Positions 1 through 6,165 of a DNA stretch of 10,967 nucleotides are shown piece after piece (the first letter of the stretch is position 1; each line of letters starts with the position of its first letter). The notes beneath the pieces are model-generated. The model saw only the letters and a list, made by a program, of their open reading frames with translations. It was not told the origin of the DNA and did no database searches. The position numbers and the translations under genes were made by a program. This DNA is from an uncultured Pelosinus sp. (GTDB lineage Bacteria; Bacillota; Negativicutes; UMGS1260), in the NCBI GenBank assembly GCA_900550105.1, contig URQW01000084.1, forward strand, positions 1-10,967, read 5' to 3'.

Positions 1-1793
1 TGCCACAGTTGCTTGTGCCAAACTACATTGTCACTTCGATCACTTTCGACTTCAATCACCTTAAGTCCTGGCAAAGGCAAAACTCTTGCCAAACAATCTT
101 GCAAAGATTTTTCCTCTTTTAAACGAATAAACGACCCGCCATACATCGCTACAACTGCAGAAAAATCAAGACCAAGGGGCGTGCCGAATAATTCTTCAAA
201 ATGCTCTGGCAAATTAGCCTGAGGTAAAAAAGAAAAGATCCCGCCGCCATCATTATTAATAAGAATAACCGTTAAGGAAATTTCATGAAGCTTGGCCGCT
301 AACAGACCGTTTAAGTCATGAAAAAAGGATAAGTCGCCCACAACAAGCACGCAAGGCTGAGAAAAAACAGCCGCTCCTAGTGCCGTCGAAGTAAGACCAT
401 CAATTCCATTAACGCCACGATTGCCGATGACACAGAGCTTAGGCTCTTGAGTTAGAAAAAATGTATCTAAATCACGAATCGGCATGCTATTTCCGACTAC
501 AATCGTCGCGGCAGCAGGCAGAGCGCTCAGCAGCGAACGATAGGAAGATCCGACTGGATCGCCTTTTGCCATGATTGCTTCTGCCATCGCTCCTGGCTCT
601 GTGGCCTCTGTTATAACCGCTCGTACAGCCTTGTTCATCGAAAGCCATTTTTTTTGCCACAAAGTAGCACTCCTAGTCCTAGCTGCACTAGCTCTATCTA
701 GCGAAGCCTGCAATGTAACTTGCTTTGACTGGAACTCTACCTGATGACTAAGAAGACTGCGGCAAAACTCACTCGAATCACTATAAAATACTTCTGTAGC
801 CGTAAGCGCCGGATCACGCCAAGTCTCTGTCGCATCAACAAGAATTTGGCGGACGCTGCTATGTTTTTTCAAAAACTGAAATAAACTTTTTGATACAGGC
901 AACGCACCAAAACGGAGAATGACCTCTGGACGCAGCGTCTCAGCCACTGCTATGTCACGCAAAAAGGCGTCATAGGTCTCAATAAGCATCATTTTATTAT
1001 GCGAACCACTACGAAGCTGCGACAACGGATCTACTAGCAGCGGATAACCAAGCGTTTCCGCCAATGTTGTAACCGCCTTAGCAAAGGTCGCATCCTCTGC
1101 CTCGCTTGGTCCGCAAACAATAATTCCTTGCGGCTGCTTCATAAGTTCTTCCATAAGTTTCGCCGCCTCAGCCGCAGCAATGCATTGCTTACCGCTCTTT
1201 ACCCCGATATTGCGGTTATTTTCATTCCATAGCGACTCAGCTAAGGCCAGATCAGGCAACAGCGGTTCTCTTAGAGGAAAATTTAAATGAACCGGGCCGG
1301 CAGGACTACTTACAGCCGTAGCAACCGCTCGCGCAGCGGCAGCAATCCCATAGGCAGTAAGCTCTTGAAGCGGCGCTGGTTCCGCCAGTTCACAGAACCA
1401 TTTCACAAAAGAGCTAAAAATATGATTTTGTTCCATCGTTTGCGGCGCTCCTACATCGCGCAATTCATGAGGTCTGTCAGCTGTAAGAATAATCAGCGGC
1501 GTCCGTGAATGTTTCGCTTCAGCTACAGCCGGTAAATAATTGGCTACAGCCGTACCAGAAGAACATAAGAGAGCAACTGGTTCTTGGCTCGCCTTAGCCA
1601 TTCCTAAAGCCATAAAAGCAGCAGAACGCTCGTCGACGTGCAACCACACTTTGATCTGTTTATGATGCGCTAAAAGCAGCGCCAAAGGAGTAGAGCGCGA
1701 TCCCGGACTGACTACAACATGTTTTACTCCAGCAGTTGCTAAAGCTCCCACAATGGGCCCAAGATAAGTCGCTAATACTTGTTCCTGCTTCAT
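1..1793 (-). CDS. menD: MenD, SEPHCHC synthase (3' end cut by the window edge)
   Basis: 2-Succinyl-5-enolpyruvyl-6-hydroxy-3-cyclohexene-1-carboxylate synthase, a cytoplasmic thiamine-diphosphate (ThDP) enzyme that joins isochorismate to the succinyl semialdehyde unit derived from 2-oxoglutarate; it acts second in the classical menaquinone pathway. I translated the frame by eye from 1793 to the edge and found no stop or frameshift over 597 codons. Visible marks are SPGSRSTPLA (residues 29-38), DERSAAF with the ThDP-activating Glu at 55, CSSGTAVANYLPA near 78-89, LTADRPHELRDVGAPQT, and the C-terminal ThDP/Mg site GDLSFFHDLNG (from 486) and NNDGGGIFSF (from 513). The last visible residues, VIEVESDRSDN...HKQLW, match the usual MenD C-terminus, so only a few residues should be missing. 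ATG 1793 follows the menF TAA with no gap, and a GGGGGGCGAG ribosome site lies inside the menF end, suggesting translational coupling. Confidence 0.97.
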   Translation of the reverse strand, partial: MKQEQVLATYLGPIVGALATAGVKHVVVSPGSRSTPLALLLAHHKQIKVWLHVDERSAAFMALGMAKASQEPVALLCSSGTAVANYLPAVAEAKHSRTPLIILTADRPHELRDVGAPQTMEQNHIFSSFVKWFCELAEPAPLQELTAYGIAAAARAVATAVSSPAGPVHLNFPLREPLLPDLALAESLWNENNRNIGVKSGKQCIAAAEAAKLMEELMKQPQGIIVCGPSEAEDATFAKAVTTLAETLGYPLLVDPLSQLRSGSHNKMMLIETYDAFLRDIAVAETLRPEVILRFGALPVSKSLFQFLKKHSSVRQILVDATETWRDPALTATEVFYSDSSEFCRSLLSHQVEFQSKQVTLQASLDRASAARTRSATLWQKKWLSMNKAVRAVITEATEPGAMAEAIMAKGDPVGSSYRSLLSALPAAATIVVGNSMPIRDLDTFFLTQEPKLCVIGNRGVNGIDGLTSTALGAAVFSQPCVLVVGDLSFFHDLNGLLAAKLHEISLTVILINNDGGGIFSFLPQANLPEHFEELFGTPLGLDFSAVVAMYGGSFIRLKEEKSLQDCLARVLPLPGLKVIEVESDRSDNVVWHKQLW

Positions 1794-3200
1794 TTACTCG
1801 CCCCCCAAAGCAACTATCATTGGTCGAAGTTTCACTTCTGTCTCTTCATATTCGCTGGCTAGATCAGAATCAGCCACAATGCCCCCACCAGCAAATAATG
1901 AAGCGGTTCGACCTTGCAACAAAGCGCAGCGTAGTGCTACAGCAAACTCCCCATCGCCGTCAAAATTTATCCAGCCGATCGGACCACCGTACCAGCCACG
2001 ATCAAAAGTTTCACTTTCGCGAATCGCAGTTACAGCTGCTGCAACAGGCAAACCACCTAAAGCAGGCGTCGGATGAAGATCTGCCAAAAGCGATAACAGG
2101 GACGACTTCGATCTAGCTTTACCACGAACAGGCGTATAGAGATGCTGAATTTGAGCTAATTTCATCAAAACAGGCTCATTCGGAATATCTAGAGCTTCAC
2201 AATGCTTATCAAGAATTTGCCGAATCCGTTTCACAACCAAAAAGTGCTCTTGCCGATTCTTCGCATCGTGCAGAAGCTCACTGCCTAAAACTTCATCGCT
2301 AGCGTCATCGTTACCTCTTGGCGCTGATCCCGCTAAGCAGGTTGAGTAATAAATGCCTTGCCGACGTTTCGTGAGACGCTCTGGCGTAGCCCCCAGAAAA
2401 ACATCACCCCCATAATCAAAGGCAAAAACATAACTGTTGTTTTGTTTCAGCTCTAATTGCCGTAACACCGAGGCAATGGAAAAATCTTTATCTCCCTGCA
2501 AGATCAGCTCTCGGGCAAACACCACTTTTTCTAAAGTACCCTGTCGGACTTGGTCCCGTAAAAAGGTCACTTTTTTGATATAGTCTTCATAATCTCCCGG
2601 AAAAGCATCCCACTGTTCAGCCGGTATTTCGCTAGATTCTTGATTCATCGCTTTTCTTAACCGATCGAACACGGTCAAATTCTGCTGAACTAACAGATCG
2701 ACCTGATCTTCGGGAGAAACAAGCAGAGTCGTTGTTAAATACCGCCTGCCGCCTTTTTCCTGCAGCAGCCAACTCGGTACTTGAAACCGAGCAGCGGGAA
2801 ACTTGCTCCACTTTAACTCTATGGGCCGCAACGGGTCAAAGCGACTGCCGCCAATCCATAAAGGACTGAGACCTAATTCTTGCATTCTTGGCGATAGCAG
2901 TAGATCCCCACGAAGGGACTGCCACCTTGCTTCTGCTGCTGTCAGGGGATTTTTTTCCTCCGCCTTCACTTCTATCGTATAAGCCGCATCCACACCAGCA
3001 AACATTTCTTCCCGACTGGCGCTCATCCAGTAAAATCCCTGGGAACGTATTGCCGCGGTTTTTGCAAAAAAATCCAAAAGGTTCCAAGGCGATTCTTCGC
3101 TATGGCTCACTAAAACAGGTCTCCCTGTCGCTTTGCTGCGTAATAAGCCTGCTTGTACTAACTCGCTGAAACAATCTTCCCACTGAGAACATCCACTCAT
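1794..3200 (-). CDS. menF: MenF, menaquinone-specific isochorismate synthase
   Basis: Cytoplasmic Mg-dependent enzyme converting chorismate to isochorismate, the committed step of menaquinone synthesis. The 468-residue product has a divergent N-terminal half and a chorismate-binding domain over about residues 205-468. Visible marks are LEKVVFAREL with the catalytic-base Lys at about 225, GATPERL with the general-acid Glu at about 274, STCLAGSAPRG, NRQEH with a probable Mg-ligand Glu at about 318, HLYTPVRGK, HPTPALGGLP, and the C-terminal EYEETEVK. A longer frame opens at ATG 3293. I chose ATG 3200 because it has AAAGGTGG seven bases upstream, while the longer start lies inside the preceding terminator hairpin and upstream of the promoter -10 box. 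The pairing with menD favours MenF over EntC, DhbC or anthranilate synthase. The gene heads the men operon. Confidence 0.95.
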   Translation of the reverse strand: MSGCSQWEDCFSELVQAGLLRSKATGRPVLVSHSEESPWNLLDFFAKTAAIRSQGFYWMSASREEMFAGVDAAYTIEVKAEEKNPLTAAEARWQSLRGDLLLSPRMQELGLSPLWIGGSRFDPLRPIELKWSKFPAARFQVPSWLLQEKGGRRYLTTTLLVSPEDQVDLLVQQNLTVFDRLRKAMNQESSEIPAEQWDAFPGDYEDYIKKVTFLRDQVRQGTLEKVVFARELILQGDKDFSIASVLRQLELKQNNSYVFAFDYGGDVFLGATPERLTKRRQGIYYSTCLAGSAPRGNDDASDEVLGSELLHDAKNRQEHFLVVKRIRQILDKHCEALDIPNEPVLMKLAQIQHLYTPVRGKARSKSSLLSLLADLHPTPALGGLPVAAAVTAIRESETFDRGWYGGPIGWINFDGDGEFAVALRCALLQGRTASLFAGGGIVADSDLASEYEETEVKLRPMIVALGGE

Positions 3201-3240
3201 ATTCTGTCCACCTTTAAAGGTCAAATCCATTTCTGTATTT

Positions 3241-3269
3241 ATTGTACACTTGCCCCTCAAAATATTCAA
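3241..3269 (-). promoter_or_regulatory. Vegetative promoter of the menF-menD operon
   Basis: On the minus strand TTGAAT (3264-3269) and TACAAT (3241-3246) are separated by exactly 17 bases. Transcription would start near 3234, giving a leader of about 34 bases before ATG 3200. The promoter lies just past the MCP1 terminator, so the men operon has an independent start. Confidence 0.7.
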
Positions 3270-3276
3270 TGGATGC

Positions 3277-3307
3277 AAAAAGAGACCTGTCAAATCGACA
3301 AGTCTCT
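3277..3307 (-). terminator. Rho-independent terminator after MCP1
   Basis: Minus-strand hairpin AGAGACTTGTC / GACAGGTCTCT: 11 base pairs including one G-U wobble, a five-base loop, then a T5 run. It lies 26 bases past the MCP1 stop and upstream of the menF promoter. Confidence 0.85.
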
Positions 3308-3332
3308 CTTATAATCTTTCTAGCCTATTGTA

Positions 3333-5021
3333 TTAAAGATGGAATTTAGCAACAACATCTTGTAATTCCATAGCCATTTGCGCCAAGGTTTGGCTGGCTG
3401 AAGCAATCTCTTCCATCGAAGCCGACTGTTCTTGCGTCGCTGCTGAAATTGACTGGGTATCACAAGCCGTTGACGATGCAACGCCTCTGATGGCTTCTAC
3501 AGAATTGACAACGTCATCACTGGCAGTCATCAGATTTTGCGCAGCCGAATTAATCGAACCAATTTGTCCCGTCAAGTCAAGAACCATGCGTTCAATAAAC
3601 TGAAAGCGCTCGCCTGTTGTAGCAATAACTTGAGCCCCTCTAGATACTTCATCAGTTTCCCGATCCATAACGGTAACGGCTTCAGCTGTTTCGGATTGAA
3701 TGTCATGAATAATTCCCGTAATTTTCTCTGCTGCTTCATGGGACTGTTCAGCCAACTTACGAACTTCTTCCGCTACAACGGCAAAGCCGCGTCCTTGCTC
3801 ACCAGCTCGCGCCGCCTCAATAGCCGCATTGAGCGCCAGTAAATTCGTCTGACTGGCAATCCCGCTGATCATCGTAACAAATTCACCAATCTGCTGAGAA
3901 CGTTCACCAAGACGGCGTACTACTTTTGCTGATGATACCACGGAATCTTGGATCAAATTCATTTGTTGCGTAGCTTGTGTTACGGCTTCGCCGCCTACGC
4001 TAGCAGCTTGTGCTGTTTCTTCGGATTTTTTGGTCACTTCCTGGGCATGTGATGTAATCTGATGAATCTCCTGCGACATAGCTTCCACTACACTGGCTGC
4101 TTTATCAATTTCTGTCGATTGATTGGTAGCGCCACCAGCGACACAGGTAACTGTTTCAGCCACTTGTGTCGCGGCCTGAGCTGACTGATTAGAGCTCGCT
4201 GTCAACTCTTCACTAGCAGCAGCCACTTGTTGAGCTGACTTAGCTACACTTCCAACTAACTTCCGCAGATTTTCGCGCATATGCGAAAAAGAGCGGATCA
4301 TATCAGCGATTTCATCATTGGCTTGATATGAAATATTATGTACGCCCAGATCCCCATCGGCAATACGCTGCGCCGCCTGCGATACATCATTAAGCGGCCG
4401 AGAGATTCGTCTAGCCAAATACCAGGCTAGTAAGGCGCCGATCACAAGAATAATTCCGTCAAGAATAAACAATAGAGACTGAATCTTTGTTACATCGGCC
4501 TGGGTTTCCTGTCTTCTCAGCTCCATACGATCTTCTAAAAACTTAACCGTGTCTTCCATATTCTTATCAGCGGCAACAATCTTAGCTCCAGAAGCCGCAA
4601 CCGCTTTCACCGCTTCCGCCTGGCCTTGGGTCTTTCGAAGAGTAAGTCCTTGCTCGGCAATTTTATCGTAATCAGCTAAAGAGGCTTTCAATTCGGCCAC
4701 TTTCTGTTTGCCTTCAGGCGTAATCAACTTTCCCTCTAAGTCCGACAAAACAGTTGCTGTTTTCTTCTTTGATGCTTCATAACGATCAACATACTGTGGA
4801 TCCGCTGACAAAATAAAGCCTCTCACTTGAGCCGACTGAGTACTCAGTTCGCGACTTAATTCTTTAATATCAACGACTAAAGGAACACTGCGTTTTAATA
4901 AGCCTTCATAATCTTCCTGTACCTTTTGAATTTGGAAATAGGTATAAATATTTAGACCCGTAAAAGCCAACACAATAAGAACACATACCAAGATAATTTG
5001 TTTACCAATTGTTACACGCAT
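3333..5021 (-). CDS. Methyl-accepting chemotaxis protein with four-helix-bundle-type sensor (MCP1)
   Basis: Membrane chemoreceptor of 562 residues that would control CheA/CheW. A short positive N-terminus leads into membrane helix 1 (about 7-29). Residues 30-180 form an alpha-helical extracytoplasmic region resembling the 4HB_MCP sensor (SVPLVVDIKELSRELS, QVRGFILS). Helix 2 (about 181-202) is followed by a HAMP domain (about 203-255, with ISRPL and ADGDLG) and a cytoplasmic coiled-coil hairpin with the conserved tip QTNLLALNAAIEAARAGEQG (391-410) and GFAVVAEEVRKLAEQS. The flank ATQEQSASMEEI (529-540) is a probable methylation site. There is no C-terminal CheR-binding pentapeptide. ATG 5021 has AAAGGCGGG upstream. 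A c-di-GMP-I riboswitch lies 200 bases upstream. The only two cytoplasmic cysteines, C293 and C520, are nearly equidistant from the hairpin tip. The ligand cannot be read from the sequence. Confidence 0.95.
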   Translation of the reverse strand: MRVTIGKQIILVCVLIVLAFTGLNIYTYFQIQKVQEDYEGLLKRSVPLVVDIKELSRELSTQSAQVRGFILSADPQYVDRYEASKKKTATVLSDLEGKLITPEGKQKVAELKASLADYDKIAEQGLTLRKTQGQAEAVKAVAASGAKIVAADKNMEDTVKFLEDRMELRRQETQADVTKIQSLLFILDGIILVIGALLAWYLARRISRPLNDVSQAAQRIADGDLGVHNISYQANDEIADMIRSFSHMRENLRKLVGSVAKSAQQVAAASEELTASSNQSAQAATQVAETVTCVAGGATNQSTEIDKAASVVEAMSQEIHQITSHAQEVTKKSEETAQAASVGGEAVTQATQQMNLIQDSVVSSAKVVRRLGERSQQIGEFVTMISGIASQTNLLALNAAIEAARAGEQGRGFAVVAEEVRKLAEQSHEAAEKITGIIHDIQSETAEAVTVMDRETDEVSRGAQVIATTGERFQFIERMVLDLTGQIGSINSAAQNLMTASDDVVNSVEAIRGVASSTACDTQSISAATQEQSASMEEIASASQTLAQMAMELQDVVAKFHL

Positions 5022-5079
5022 AATCGTCCCGCCTTTGTGCTTGATAAGTCCCGCTAGACCCTCAAATCAAAACTAACAA

Positions 5080-5133
5080 CTAACCTCCCTTCCTGCGGCG
5101 TGCAGCTTTTTTGCTGCTATCTTTACCGTTCAT
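5080..5133 (-). CDS. Candidate leader peptide, 17 codons, downstream of the riboswitch
   Basis: A short frame from ATG 5133 to TAG 5080 would encode MNGKDSSKKAARRRKGG, a very basic peptide. A GGGG ribosome-site-like run lies six bases upstream of the ATG. The last codons themselves contain GGAAGGGAGG, a strong anti-16S match with no obvious ORF of useful length after it. The frame ends 58 bases before the MCP1 start. It could be a regulatory leader ORF or chance; the weak ribosome site and small size keep confidence low. I do not recognise the peptide. Confidence 0.3.
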   Translation of the reverse strand: MNGKDSSKKAARRRKGG

Positions 5134-5168
5134 CAAATACCCCATTCGTTAAGTATTGCAAACATAGC

Positions 5169-5208
5169 AAAAAATTCGACGCAGTGCTTTTCGGCGCCCC
5201 GGCGAATT
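5169..5208 (-). terminator. Probable riboswitch expression platform (terminator)
   Basis: On the minus strand AATTC pairs with GAATT, and inside it GGCGC pairs with GCGTC (one G-U) after a five-base bulge. The loop is CGAAAAGCACT, and a U6 run follows. It begins 12 bases after the aptamer, as expected for transcriptional control. The loop AAGCA could instead pair with TGCTT in the closing strand of the aptamer, a possible switch between two folds. The pairing was done by eye and the stem is imperfect, so the platform type and the ON/OFF sense are inference. Confidence 0.45.
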
Positions 5209-5220
5209 CCCGCAAAAATC

Positions 5221-5297
5221 AAGCAACCTGGCTGTCTTAGAATATACGTTCCTTAGACCCAATAGCTTTGCGTCCTTGTCTTTCGATAAGTTTGCTA
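5221..5297 (-). promoter_or_regulatory. c-di-GMP-I (GEMM) riboswitch aptamer
   Basis: The minus strand carries the hallmark order of this family: AGCAAAC, a short hairpin capped by a GAAA tetraloop (CTTATC-GAAA-GACAAG), the near-invariant GGACGCAAAGC, GGGTCTAAGG, a second hairpin arm closed by GTCT/AGAC, then GCCAGGTTGC, the usual tetraloop-receptor region. The ends close through AGCAA (5296-5292) and TTGCT (5226-5222). Known members bind cyclic di-GMP and often precede chemotaxis and motility genes. The element sits between a promoter and the MCP1 gene, so it should make MCP1 expression respond to c-di-GMP. Confidence 0.92.
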
Positions 5298-5364
5298 TAT
5301 ACTTCTATTTTACAATAATTAACGCCATAAGGCATTATAAAAACAAACAAAACTGTCGAATTCT

Positions 5365-5393
5365 ATTCTGTACTGAAAGAAAAAAAATGTCAA
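5365..5393 (-). promoter_or_regulatory. Promoter of the riboswitch-MCP1 transcript
   Basis: Perfect -35 TTGACA (5388-5393) and -10 CAGAAT (5365-5370) with a 17-base T-rich spacer. It begins 17 bases past the regulator stop. A TATAAT further down (near 5335) is an alternative -10 but lacks a good -35. The start would fall near 5358, giving about 60 bases before the aptamer. Confidence 0.6.
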
Positions 5394-5409
5394 GATAATT
5401 CTAAAAAAT

Positions 5410-6066
5410 TCATTTCCTCTCATATTGTTTATCGCGAATATTAATACCATACTCTTTGACTTTACGATAGAAGGTTGCAATGCTAATGCCTAGGGCTTGA
5501 CATATGGCAAGTTTTCCCGCTGTCGAAACGCCAAAACGCGTCAAAGCTGCTAACAGCGCTTGATGTTCCAGTTCAGCAAAAGACACGATCGGTTTTGCCT
5601 TTTCTCTATCCGGTTCCCGACTAGATCCAGATTGTAAAACAAGCAGCTTCTGACTAAATATCTCGGCGAGCCACTGGCCAAAGCGTATTAATTTAACTTC
5701 CTGCCCTAAAAGTAGACTCCGCTGCTCCTGGTTGACAGCAAGTAAAATAAGCGTACCAAAAACTCGGTTTTCTACTTGAATGGGAATACAAATTTCAGCA
5801 GCATCAGGACAACGTCCCCGCCGCGCACACGAACGACACAAATCATGCAGTCTAGGATTGACTACTAGGAGGGGCTCTCGCAGCTTCATACAGTAATCTG
5901 ATAAAGTTCCCTCCCCTACAGACATTCCTCTTTCCTCACGATAAATTCCTGTTCCAACAATCACTTTCAAGTTGCAATCTACGACGACAGCTTCAAGACT
6001 AAGAATATCTGCCACCACAATGACTGTATCCTGCAAAAACGATTCAATCTCTGTTAGCGCTCCCAT
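5410..6066 (-). CDS. Small regulator: GAF/PAS-like sensor with Cys cluster plus Fis-type HTH, no AAA+ domain
   Basis: Predicted DNA-binding protein of 218 residues; the target is unknown. Residues 1-140 resemble the sensory N-terminus of sigma-54 activators: a hydrophobic start (VIVVADILSLEAVVVD), a cysteine cluster C77-x2-C80-x5-C86-x6-C93 (within LCRSCARRGRCP and EICIPI), then strands VFGTLILLAV. The spacing suggests a metal, Fe-S or redox site, which is inference. Residues 164-207 form a Fis-family HTH_8 (ELEHQALLAALTRFG, then ALGISIATFYRKVKEYGI). The AAA+ ATPase with GAFTGA that normally joins these parts is absent; only about 20 polar residues link them, so it cannot activate sigma-54 polymerase in the classical way. 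ATG 6066 has a perfect AAAGGAGG nine bases upstream. It follows the MCP2 terminator by only about 35 bases with no clear promoter, so expression may depend on read-through. Confidence 0.8.
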   Translation of the reverse strand: MGALTEIESFLQDTVIVVADILSLEAVVVDCNLKVIVGTGIYREERGMSVGEGTLSDYCMKLREPLLVVNPRLHDLCRSCARRGRCPDAAEICIPIQVENRVFGTLILLAVNQEQRSLLLGQEVKLIRFGQWLAEIFSQKLLVLQSGSSREPDREKAKPIVSFAELEHQALLAALTRFGVSTAGKLAICQALGISIATFYRKVKEYGINIRDKQYERK

Positions 6067-6099
6067 GTTTAGACGCCTCCTTTACTCAGTCTGTTTAAA

Positions 6100-6135
6100 A
6101 AAGAACAAAAAGCTCCCGGATTTCTCCGAGAGCTT
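6100..6135 (-). terminator. Rho-independent terminator after MCP2
   Basis: Minus-strand hairpin AAGCTCTCGGA / TCCGGGAGCTT: 11 pairs with one G-U, closed by a GAAA loop, then TTTTTGTTCTTTTTT. It lies 30 bases past the MCP2 stop and only about 35 bases before the regulator start, so it may attenuate rather than fully separate the two genes. Confidence 0.88.
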
Positions 6136-6165
6136 CTTTGCTCTAATCATTTATTAAAATTTGCT

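Larger units (their letters stand above)
5022..5409 (-). other. 388-base regulatory leader of MCP1 (no full-size gene)
   Basis: This is the only gene-free stretch above 300 bases. In transcription order it holds a vegetative promoter (5393-5365), a small imperfect inverted repeat TAAtGCC-TTAT-GGCgTTA just upstream of the RNA element, a c-di-GMP-I riboswitch (5297-5221), a probable terminator hairpin with a U6 run (5208-5169), a candidate 17-codon ORF (5133-5080) containing the hairpin GCAGC-A6-GCTGC (5117-5102), and the MCP1 ribosome site. I saw no clear terminator for the regulator gene that ends at 5410, so read-through into this leader is possible. Confidence 0.75.

Noticed and set aside
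1736..2116. Plus-strand open frame of 126 codons over the menD-menF junction
   Set aside because: Antisense to two certain genes, low-complexity Gln/Ser/Leu composition and no credible start context; a shadow frame.
5321..5340. TATAAT at about 5335 as the main MCP1 promoter
   Set aside because: No acceptable -35 at 16-18 bases; the TTGACA-17-CAGAAT pair upstream is better, although both could be used.
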